A program made the position numbers and the translations under genes. The notes under the pieces are model-generated. The model did not search any database, was not told the origin of the DNA, and was given only the letters and a program-made list of their open reading frames with translations. DNA of 63,361 nt from an uncultured Acidobacteriia bacterium (lineage in GTDB: Bacteria > Acidobacteriota > Terriglobia > Bryobacterales > Bryobacteraceae): assembly GCA_903925015.1 (NCBI GenBank), contig CAIYDY010000309.1, positions 1-63,361 of the forward strand. The letters run 5' to 3'. Of the stretch, positions 54,579 to 61,613 are shown piece after piece (the stretch's first letter is position 1; each line of letters begins with the position of its first letter).

Positions 54579-54766
54579 TTGTGTTGACCTTTTTTCCGCC
54601 GCGCGGTTAGCGCTGCAATTCCTGTTAGTGCACGCTCCGGGCCCAATTGCGGAAGATGTTGAGTCTCTTGGGAGGAGCGCGATTGCGGCCAAGTTTGCAG
54701 GTCTGATTGCCCCCAGTCCACCCGACCCTCGGCAGTCAGGCGACCGCCGGCGGTTATTGACCCTTT

Positions 54767-55804
54767 TTAGACCGTGACAATTACCTTCAATGCCTTGGTA
54801 TCCGCCGCGTGCGCAAAGGTATCGTAGGCGGCCATCATGTCAGCCAGTTGGAAATGGTGGGTGATGAGCAGCGCCGGATTCAGCCTCCCGGACCGAACGG
54901 TTTTCAGCAGCATGGGAAGCGTGGAGGTATCCACCAGCCGCGTTGTGATCGTGATGTTGCGCGACCAGAGGCGCTCCAGATGGAGGTCCACCTTCACGCC
55001 GTGCACACCAATGTTGGCTATAGTCCCGCCCGCCGCCACCATCTCCTCGCAACTTAGAAAGGATGCGGGAACTCCTACGGCGTCCATCGCGGTGTCGGCC
55101 CCGCGGCCGCCGGTCAACTTCATCAGCGTTTCCACAGCATGGCCGTCGGTGCCGTTGATGGTCTGCGTGGCACCAAGACTCCGTGCGACGTCCAGACGGT
55201 TCTGATCCAAGTCGACAACGATGATCTCGGCTGGCGAGAAGAACCGGGCCGTCAACAATGCCGCAAGGCCCACCGGACCGGCTCCAACGATCACCACGGT
55301 GCTGCCGGGTGCTACTTTGCCGTTCAGGACACCGCACTCGAAGCCTGTGGGCAGAATGTCGCTGAGCATGACAAGCGCCTCCAAGTCCACCTTGGCTGGT
55401 GCGTTGTAAAGGCTCAGGTCGGCGTGGGGGATGCGGACGAATTCCGCCTGCGTTCCGTCGATTTCGTTGCCGAGGATCCAGCCGCCGGTTGTGCAGTGGG
55501 AATACATGGCGCGGCGGCAGTATTCGCACTTTCCGCAGGCGGTGATGCAGGAGATCAGGACGGTATCGCCAACCTTGAAGCCAGTTACGGCACCCCCGAT
55601 CTTCTCCACCACGCCGACCCCTTCATGGCCGAGGATCCGGCCGGGGATGCAGGACGGGACGTCACCTTTCAGAATGTGGAGATCGCTGCCGCAGATGGTG
55701 GTGTGCGTCATGCGGACGATGGCGTCGGTGGGAGCCTGGAGTGCTGGAACAGGGCGATCCTCAAGCGTTTTCTTGCCGGGGCCGTGGTAAACGAGAGCTT
55801 TCAT
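54767..55804 (-). CDS. Zinc-dependent alcohol dehydrogenase (threonine/formaldehyde-dehydrogenase-like MDR)
   Basis: A 345-residue MDR enzyme. Catalytic zinc residues lie in 'T-I-C-G-S-D-L-H-I-L-K-G' near residue 37 and 'G-H-E-G-V-G-V-V' near 60. Structural zinc cysteines are in 'C-G-K-C-E-Y-C-R-R-A-M-Y-S-H-C' (about 92-106). The cofactor motif is 'V-G-A-G-P-V-G-L-A-A' near 173, with a following Asp ('V-V-D-L-D-Q-N-R') that favours NAD(H). Substrate unknown. The ATG at 55804 has GGAG just upstream; the longer frame to 56161 runs through the opposite-strand gene and a terminator and is rejected. Confidence 0.85.
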   Translation of the reverse strand: MKALVYHGPGKKTLEDRPVPALQAPTDAIVRMTHTTICGSDLHILKGDVPSCIPGRILGHEGVGVVEKIGGAVTGFKVGDTVLISCITACGKCEYCRRAMYSHCTTGGWILGNEIDGTQAEFVRIPHADLSLYNAPAKVDLEALVMLSDILPTGFECGVLNGKVAPGSTVVIVGAGPVGLAALLTARFFSPAEIIVVDLDQNRLDVARSLGATQTINGTDGHAVETLMKLTGGRGADTAMDAVGVPASFLSCEEMVAAGGTIANIGVHGVKVDLHLERLWSRNITITTRLVDTSTLPMLLKTVRSGRLNPALLITHHFQLADMMAAYDTFAHAADTKALKVIVTV

Positions 55805-55906
55805 GCGCTCCGCCGAGCATTCAAGGGGCCGCAGGTTGGCCAGTAGCGTGCTGTAGGCCAGTAGCGACTGGTACGCCATTCGCGGAAAGTTGATCGAGAC
55901 CATACA

Positions 55907-56104
55907 ATGCCCACAGAAGCCCACAAAGCCGCCGCAACCCTCCATGAAAGCGCCGCTGCCCACCACCACAAGGCAGCAGACAACTGCGCAAAGGGCGACC
56001 ATTCGGCATGCAAGCACGATGCCGCCACCGCTCTCGACCACTCCACAAAGGCGCACGCAGCCTCCACCACAGCGCACCACAAGACCGCCGAACACACCAA
56101 ATAG
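55907..56104 (+). CDS. Small His/Ala-rich protein (65 residues)
   Basis: A 65-residue hydrophilic, helical protein with 13 His, about 20 Ala and two Cys, made of irregular repeats such as 'A-A-A-H-H-H-K-A-A-D-N-C' and 'S-T-T-A-H-H-K-T-A-E-H'. No signal or membrane segment. Similar small His/Ala/Lys-rich proteins occur in many bacteria without a known role; metal buffering or stress protection are possibilities only. It is divergent from the dehydrogenase gene and ends just before a very strong terminator, suggesting a separate, highly expressed transcript. Confidence 0.75.
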   Translation: MPTEAHKAAATLHESAAAHHHKAADNCAKGDHSACKHDAATALDHSTKAHAASTTAHHKTAEHTK

Positions 56105-56125
56105 TTGGGTCCGTCGTAAAAAACA

Positions 56126-56165
56126 GCCCGCCGCCGTCGGAACTTCGACGGCGGCGGGCACTGTT
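56126..56165. terminator. Strong rho-independent terminator
   Basis: A perfect 14-bp GC-rich stem (56126-56139 with 56146-56159, sequence GCCCGCCGCCGTCG and its complement) with a 6-base loop GAACTT. It is flanked by AAAAAACA on the left and TGTTTT on the right, so it can terminate in both directions; the plus-strand His-rich gene is the obvious user. Confidence 0.88.
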
Positions 56166-56218
56166 TTGGGGGACTGATAGGCGCTCGGCTTCGGCCCTTG
56201 CCTTGCAAGGGAGGTTGC

Positions 56219-56518
56219 ATGGCAAGAAACAACTACGGACTACAAACTTACTCGGACGATAGGCAAATCCTTGGTACAGGCAACCGCGCGGGCCTGGGAC
56301 CGGGTTCAGCCGGTCAATCGGGCGACACCCAGGGCCTTCCGAATGAAGCCTCCGCCGACTCCGAAAGTGTTGTGGAACTGGTCGAGTCGGGCCAATACAT
56401 GGAAGCCGAGCTCGTGGATGCAATCGAACAAGCCAGCGATCCCGATGTCCGTGAGGTCCATACCCGCCAAGTTCACGAGAATGATGTCCCGCAAGAGTAC
56501 CTCGACAGTTCCTCCTAG
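56219..56518 (+). CDS. Hypothetical protein (99 residues)
   Basis: A 99-residue hydrophilic protein I do not recognise. The first 45 residues are Gly/Asn/Ser-rich and look disordered. The remainder is acidic and helical ('V-V-E-L-V-E-S-G-Q-Y-M-E-A-E-L-V-D-A-I-E-Q-A'), ending 'E-N-D-V-P-Q-E-Y-L-D'. AAGGGAGG 5-12 bases before the ATG makes this start convincing. It stands after a strong terminator and 36 bp before the GT4 gene, so it may be the first gene of the glycan cassette transcript. Confidence 0.65.
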   Translation: MARNNYGLQTYSDDRQILGTGNRAGLGPGSAGQSGDTQGLPNEASADSESVVELVESGQYMEAELVDAIEQASDPDVREVHTRQVHENDVPQEYLDSSS

Positions 56519-56554
56519 CTCAAGACAACGCCCGTAATAGAAATTAAGGACCCC

Positions 56555-58843
56555 TTGACCCAAACAATCCCCATACGCAAGCTAGCTTTCCTGGGCAACC
56601 ATATGCCCCGCAAGTGCGGAATCGCAACATTCATGTCGGATATTCTGGCTGCCGTTGCAGACTCGCATCCGAAAACCCAATGCCTCGCGGTTTCGGTGAA
56701 TGACATACCAGGTGGTTACGACTACCCCGATGTGGTCCGGTGCGAGATCGAGGAACAGAATTTATCGTCATACCTCCAGGCTGCCGACTTCCTCAATAAC
56801 AACAACGTGGAAGTGGTTTGCCTGCAGCACGAGTTCGGCATTTTCGGCGGCGTGGCGGGCGGGCATGTGCTGGCATTGCTCCGCGAGTTGAAAATGCCGG
56901 TTGTGACAACGCTCCATACGGTCCTGCTGAACCCCTCCCCGGACCAGCGGCGCCTGATGGACGGTGTCGTAGGCCTCTCCAGCCGGGTGATCGTGATGGC
57001 GGCCCGCGGTCAAAGGATGCTGCAGGAGATTTACAACGTACCGGCGGAAAAAATCGACCTGATCCCGCACGGGATTCCCGACGGCGAGTTTGTCGATCCC
57101 GAGAGCTTGAAGGCGCAATTCGGCGTCGACGGCCGGACCGTTCTTCTTACCTTCGGACTGCTTTCCCCGAACAAGGGCATCGAATACGTCCTCAACGCCC
57201 TGCCGCGGATTGTGGCGGAGTTTCCAGACGTCGTGTACATCGTGCTCGGAGCCACGCATCCCAACGAATTGAGGGAACACGGCGAGGCCTACCGGCTAAG
57301 CCTGGAGATCCTGGCAAAGAAGAATGGTGTGGCCAGAAACGTCATCTTCCACAACCACTTTGTGGACTTGGAAACATTGACGGAGTTCATCGGCGCCGCA
57401 GACCTCTACATCACGCCCTATCTGAATGAGGCGCAAATCACGTCCGGGACGCTGGCATACGCCTTCGGATCCGGCAAAGTGGTTGTTTCGACTCCCTATT
57501 GGCACGCGGCTGAGTTGCTGCACGATGGGCTCGGCGTACTGGTGCCGTTCGCCGACGCTGGAGCCATGGCGCGCGAAGTGGTGGCATTGTTGGGCGACGA
57601 AACCCGTCGGCAGTCGATGCGGGAGACTGCATGGCGCGTCGGACGCCGGATGGTGTGGAGCAACGTCGCCCGGATGTACATGGATTCGTTCGAACGTTCG
57701 CGCGTGGACAAGCTGCCGCGGACTCCGCAGCGATCAATTGTTTCCAAGATGCTCGACCGCAAGCCGCGCGAACTTCCAGCCCTGAATCTGAGTCACTTGG
57801 GCGTGATGACCGATTCGACCGGAATGTTCCAGCATGCCAGCTACAGCGTTCCGAATTTCGCCGAGGGCTACTGCGTGGACGACAACGCAAGGGCATTCAT
57901 CCTTTCGGCCCTCCTGGGGGAACTGGGCGGGAAAACCGAGCGCGTCCGCACCCTGGCCAGCACCACCATGGCCTTCCTGCACCACTCGTGGAACCCGCCA
58001 CTGGGGAGATTCCGCAACTTCATGGGCTTCGACCGCTGCTGGCTGGACGACCATGGATCGGAAGACTCCCACGGACGCGCTTTGTGGGCTGCGGGAATGG
58101 CCGTCGGACGATCCCAATTCCCAGGTATCCAGATGGTGGGCGCCCAACTTTTCGCGGCGGGACTGCCGGCGCTCAGGACATTCACATCGCCCCGCGCGAT
58201 GGCCTTTGGGCTGCTCGGCATCCATGAATTCCTTCGGCGTCCCATCGGGGACGCAGCCGCCGTCCAGACCAGGGCCTCGCTGATGGATCGCCTGATGGAC
58301 CTTTTCGCAAGATCCGCCCAGCCCGATTGGGACTGGTTCGAGGACTCCCTCTCGTATGACAACGCCAAGCTGGCGCATGCCCTGATCCAATCCGGCCACG
58401 CTTCCGGCACCCCCGGTGTGGTCGGCTGCGGCCTGCAGGCGCTTCGTTGGCTGACTGACATCCAGACGTCGGAGCGCGGCCATTTCCGACCAATTGGAAG
58501 CAACGGCTTCCACGCACGCGGAGGAACGCGGGCACATTTCGACCAGCAGCCTGTGGAGGCGCACGCCACGGTTTCAGCCTGCTTGGAAGCTTGGCGCGTC
58601 ACAAAGGATGTCCGGTGGTACGAGAAGGCCCAAAGCGCGTTCGACTGGTTCCTCGGCTGGAATGACGTCGGACTCGAACTTTACTGCCCACAAACCGGTG
58701 GCTGCCGCGACGGACTCCATGCCGACCGCGTCAACGAGAACCAAGGTGCCGAATCCACCCTGGCCTTCCTGATGTCGCTGGCGGAAATGCGCCAATCCCA
58801 GAACGTGCTTACGAGTTTCAACGAACCGAACGCCGGAGACTAA
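56555..58843 (+). CDS. GT4-family glycosyltransferase with helical C-terminal domain
   Basis: A 762-residue two-domain protein. Residues about 8-390 are a GT-B glycosyltransferase: 'F-L-G-N-H-M-P-R-K-C-G-I-A-T-F' at the N-terminus, 'L-T-F-G-L-L-S-P-N-K-G-I-E-Y-V' near 198, and the E-x7-E region 'N-E-A-Q-I-T-S-G-T-L-A-Y-A-F-G' near 290. Residues about 420-750 form a separate mostly helical domain with 'E-G-Y-C-V-D-D-N-A-R-A' and 'W-N-D-V-G', reminiscent of (alpha/alpha)6 barrels. It is followed after 6 bp by a GH130-type gene, so the pair probably handles one mannose-like glycan. The start is TTG at 56555 with AAGGA 5 bases before. Confidence 0.85.
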   Translation: MTQTIPIRKLAFLGNHMPRKCGIATFMSDILAAVADSHPKTQCLAVSVNDIPGGYDYPDVVRCEIEEQNLSSYLQAADFLNNNNVEVVCLQHEFGIFGGVAGGHVLALLRELKMPVVTTLHTVLLNPSPDQRRLMDGVVGLSSRVIVMAARGQRMLQEIYNVPAEKIDLIPHGIPDGEFVDPESLKAQFGVDGRTVLLTFGLLSPNKGIEYVLNALPRIVAEFPDVVYIVLGATHPNELREHGEAYRLSLEILAKKNGVARNVIFHNHFVDLETLTEFIGAADLYITPYLNEAQITSGTLAYAFGSGKVVVSTPYWHAAELLHDGLGVLVPFADAGAMAREVVALLGDETRRQSMRETAWRVGRRMVWSNVARMYMDSFERSRVDKLPRTPQRSIVSKMLDRKPRELPALNLSHLGVMTDSTGMFQHASYSVPNFAEGYCVDDNARAFILSALLGELGGKTERVRTLASTTMAFLHHSWNPPLGRFRNFMGFDRCWLDDHGSEDSHGRALWAAGMAVGRSQFPGIQMVGAQLFAAGLPALRTFTSPRAMAFGLLGIHEFLRRPIGDAAAVQTRASLMDRLMDLFARSAQPDWDWFEDSLSYDNAKLAHALIQSGHASGTPGVVGCGLQALRWLTDIQTSERGHFRPIGSNGFHARGGTRAHFDQQPVEAHATVSACLEAWRVTKDVRWYEKAQSAFDWFLGWNDVGLELYCPQTGGCRDGLHADRVNENQGAESTLAFLMSLAEMRQSQNVLTSFNEPNAGD

Positions 58844-58849
58844 CCACCA

Positions 58850-60397
58850 ATGCCAATCAAAGTTACCCGCGCAGCCACCATCCTGCAGCCCGACCAAACG
58901 CGCGTGCTGCTGCGCCCCTTCATCCCTGGGGGGCCGCAGCGGTTCGCAGCGATCATCGCCAGGGTGATGGCGCTGCCCGAGGACCAGGTCGGGCCCTTGC
59001 TGGAAGGCGTTTCCGAGGAGTTCTCGCGCCGCCACGACAACATCCATGCTCTTTTCCTGGAGCGCTTTGAGGAGGTGCGCGGCCATATGTCCGGGGACGA
59101 AGAGCTTTCCGAGCAGCGCCGAATGCTGATCGGATCGTTCTTCCTCGCCGAATACTCGCTCGAGTCGGCCGCCCTGTTCAACCCGTCGATGGTGCCGCAC
59201 CCCGACCAGACCGGCTTGGCCGAAGGTGCGGTCCGCTTTGTCCTAAGCCTCCGGGCAACGGGCGAGGGACACATCTCCTCCATTACCTTCCGCACCGGGA
59301 TTGTGCACGGTGACAACTCGATCGAGATCCTGCCGCCCAAGGGCTTTCTCATCGAGCCGCGGCAAATCCCGAACCCAGTCTATAAAAAGGAGCTTTTCGA
59401 GCGCCGGCTGGGGGAGTTGGGGCTCGGGGGCGAACTCACGCTAAGGGTGATGAACCGGCTCCCGGAATCATTCACGCTTACCGAACTCCGTGTGGCCCTG
59501 AAAGCCGAACGCCTCAATTCACCCGAGGGGATGAAGCGCGACGACCAGGAGGCATCGCACCGGATCTGGGCCCTTGCGCGGTCAAACTACGAGGTCCAGT
59601 TCCAGCCGGACCAGGAATTGTCGCAGCGGATCCTTTTCCCCTCGACTCCCGCGCAGCGCAATGGCATCGAGGACGCACGGTTTTGCTATTTCCACGATGA
59701 CGACGGGACGTCGCTCTACTACGCCACATTCACGGCCTACGACGGTGCCCGCATTGTCCCCGAACTACTGGAGACTTCCGATTTCGTCCGTTTCCGATTC
59801 CGCACGTTGAATGGCCCGGCGTCTGAAAATAAGGGGATGGCAGTCTTTCCCAAGAAAATTGGAGGGCGATACGCCATGCTCTCCAGGCAGGACGACGAGA
59901 GCATCTACCTGATGTATTCCGAAAACATCCATTTCTGGAACGAACGGCAACTCCTGCTGAAGCCCGTTTTTCCCTGGGAGCTGATCAAAATCGGCAACTG
60001 CGGCTCGCCGATAGAGACTGATGCCGGATGGTTGGTGGTCAGCCATGGAGTTGGCCCGCTACGCAAGTACTGCATCGGAGCGTTCCTGCTGAACCGCGAC
60101 GATCCGTCGAAGGTCATTGGACGGTTGCGGCAGCCCCTGCTCAAGCCCAATCCTAGCGAGCGCGAAGGGTACGTCCCCAATGTTGTCTATAGCTGCGGCG
60201 CGATGCTGCACCAAGGCCAGCTGGTGATTCCGTATGGCTTGGCCGACCACGCCACCGGTTTTGCGACGGTCTCCCTGGCAGAGGTGCTGGCCGCGATGGA
60301 GCCGACAAAACCTTGCGGCACGCCCGGCGACGATTGTCCGCCGATTGTTTCCGGCGCTTGGGTTTCTAGCTCCGCCGCTCCACAATTACCAGCGTGA
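58850..60397 (+). CDS. GH130-family glycoside phosphorylase/hydrolase-like protein
   Basis: A 515-residue protein. The N-terminal 190 residues are a helical extension; a five-bladed propeller of the GH130 type follows, with 'G-I-E-D-A-R-F' near residue 272 (the Asp is the general acid in GH130), 'Y-Y-A-T-F-T-A-Y-D-G', 'K-G-M-A-V-F-P-K-K-I-G-G-R-Y-A-M-L-S-R', and 'E-G-Y-V-P-N-V-V-Y-S-C-G'. GH130 enzymes act by phosphorolysis or hydrolysis of beta-mannosides; subfamily not determined. It is only 6 bp after the GT4 gene. Its 3' end overlaps the convergent response-regulator gene by 32 bp. Confidence 0.86.
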   Translation: MPIKVTRAATILQPDQTRVLLRPFIPGGPQRFAAIIARVMALPEDQVGPLLEGVSEEFSRRHDNIHALFLERFEEVRGHMSGDEELSEQRRMLIGSFFLAEYSLESAALFNPSMVPHPDQTGLAEGAVRFVLSLRATGEGHISSITFRTGIVHGDNSIEILPPKGFLIEPRQIPNPVYKKELFERRLGELGLGGELTLRVMNRLPESFTLTELRVALKAERLNSPEGMKRDDQEASHRIWALARSNYEVQFQPDQELSQRILFPSTPAQRNGIEDARFCYFHDDDGTSLYYATFTAYDGARIVPELLETSDFVRFRFRTLNGPASENKGMAVFPKKIGGRYAMLSRQDDESIYLMYSENIHFWNERQLLLKPVFPWELIKIGNCGSPIETDAGWLVVSHGVGPLRKYCIGAFLLNRDDPSKVIGRLRQPLLKPNPSEREGYVPNVVYSCGAMLHQGQLVIPYGLADHATGFATVSLAEVLAAMEPTKPCGTPGDDCPPIVSGAWVSSSAAPQLPA

Positions 60398-61613
60398 TGT
60401 CGTCGGTCTGGGGCACACCGGCGGTGAAGGCCATGACCTCGTCCAAGAGACGAGTCTCCAAGGCCTTGCTGCCCGCCGGTGCCGCCTCGGCGATGATGTG
60501 GGTCAGCCGTTCCTCGCCGAACATGTCTTCATGGCCATTTTCGGCATCGGTCAAGCCATCCGAATAGATCACCAGAATGTCCCCCACGCCCATCTGCAAC
60601 GGTTTCGATTCATAGGTTGCGAAGTCGAAGACGCCGAGGAAGTAGTGGCCTGATACCAGAATGTCAATGGTTCCCGTATCGCGCCGGAACAAGTAGGCCG
60701 CGTTGTGCCCCGCGCTAACGAACTCCCCTTTGCCCTCGGCACCCATGAAGAATAGGAACAGGGTGACGAACTGGTAGGGGAGGGAGCGCTCGCAAAGCAG
60801 CTTGTTGATCCGGTTCAAAGCCTCGCCCGGTCGGGCCTCGGCGCGGAATTCCATGCTCAACGCACCTAGCACCATCGAGCTGAGCAGGGCGGCGGGGATA
60901 CCCTTTCCCGACACGTCCGCCAGGACGCCGATGCATTCCCCCGAGGTTGCCTCGGAAAAATCGTAAAAGTCGCCGCCGACATAGCGGGTGGGGCTGTTGA
61001 AGGCTTGGATGACCAAATTGTCGAACTGTGGCATGGAGCGGGGCAACAGGCTTTCCTGCGTCTCCCGGGCCAGAGCCAATTCCTCCTGCGACCTGCGCAG
61101 TTCCTCCAAGGTGCTGATGCGCAAGGCCTCGCGGCTCGCCTCCAATTCCCGGACCGTTGCCTCCAAGGCCTTGCTGTACTTGTTCGCGGCCAAATGCAGC
61201 AGGCGCACTTCGATCAAGTTCCTGACACGGGCCCGGAACTCCGAAATGTCGAACGGCTTGCTGACGAAATCGCGGGCACCTGCCGCCAGCGCATGCAGCT
61301 GGTGCGCTGGCTGGGCGGTGACCGCGAGGACCGGCAGGTAGCCATCGCCTTCAATGGCCTTCAGTTCCTCCATGACTTGGAATCCGTCCAAGCCCGGCAT
61401 CTGCAGGTCCAGCAGAATCAGCCCGTACCGGTTCTTCCGGTGCAGATCGCAAACATCGACCGAGTTCGTGGTCGATTCCACGGATGTGTACCCGGCGCCG
61501 CGCAGGATCGCCTCGATCAGCCGGACGTTGTCCAATTTGTCATCGACCACCAGGATGCGGGCGTTTTTGATATCCTCATCCCCCACCACCCCGGCGCTAA
61601 CAGCTTGGCTCAC
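60366..61613 (-). CDS. Response regulator with PP2C-type serine phosphatase output (RsbU-like)
   Basis: A 415-residue protein. The receiver domain (about 18-140) has the acidic pocket 'V-V-D-D-K' and phospho-acceptor Asp near 69 in 'L-L-D-L-Q-M-P-G', with 'S-K-P-F-D-I' later. A coiled-coil linker (about 145-190) leads to a SpoIIE/RsbU phosphatase domain (about 200-415) with 'G-G-D-F-Y-D-F' and 'A-D-V-S-G-K-G-I-P-A-A-L' and 'Y-S-D-G-L-T-D-A', the metal-binding aspartates. It should dephosphorylate a STAS-type antagonist. Its GTG start overlaps the stop of the hybrid kinase gene by 4 bp (GTGA). Confidence 0.92.
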   Translation of the reverse strand: MSQAVSAGVVGDEDIKNARILVVDDKLDNVRLIEAILRGAGYTSVESTTNSVDVCDLHRKNRYGLILLDLQMPGLDGFQVMEELKAIEGDGYLPVLAVTAQPAHQLHALAAGARDFVSKPFDISEFRARVRNLIEVRLLHLAANKYSKALEATVRELEASREALRISTLEELRRSQEELALARETQESLLPRSMPQFDNLVIQAFNSPTRYVGGDFYDFSEATSGECIGVLADVSGKGIPAALLSSMVLGALSMEFRAEARPGEALNRINKLLCERSLPYQFVTLFLFFMGAEGKGEFVSAGHNAAYLFRRDTGTIDILVSGHYFLGVFDFATYESKPLQMGVGDILVIYSDGLTDAENGHEDMFGEERLTHIIAEAAPAGSKALETRLLDEVMAFTAGVPQTDDITLVIVERRS

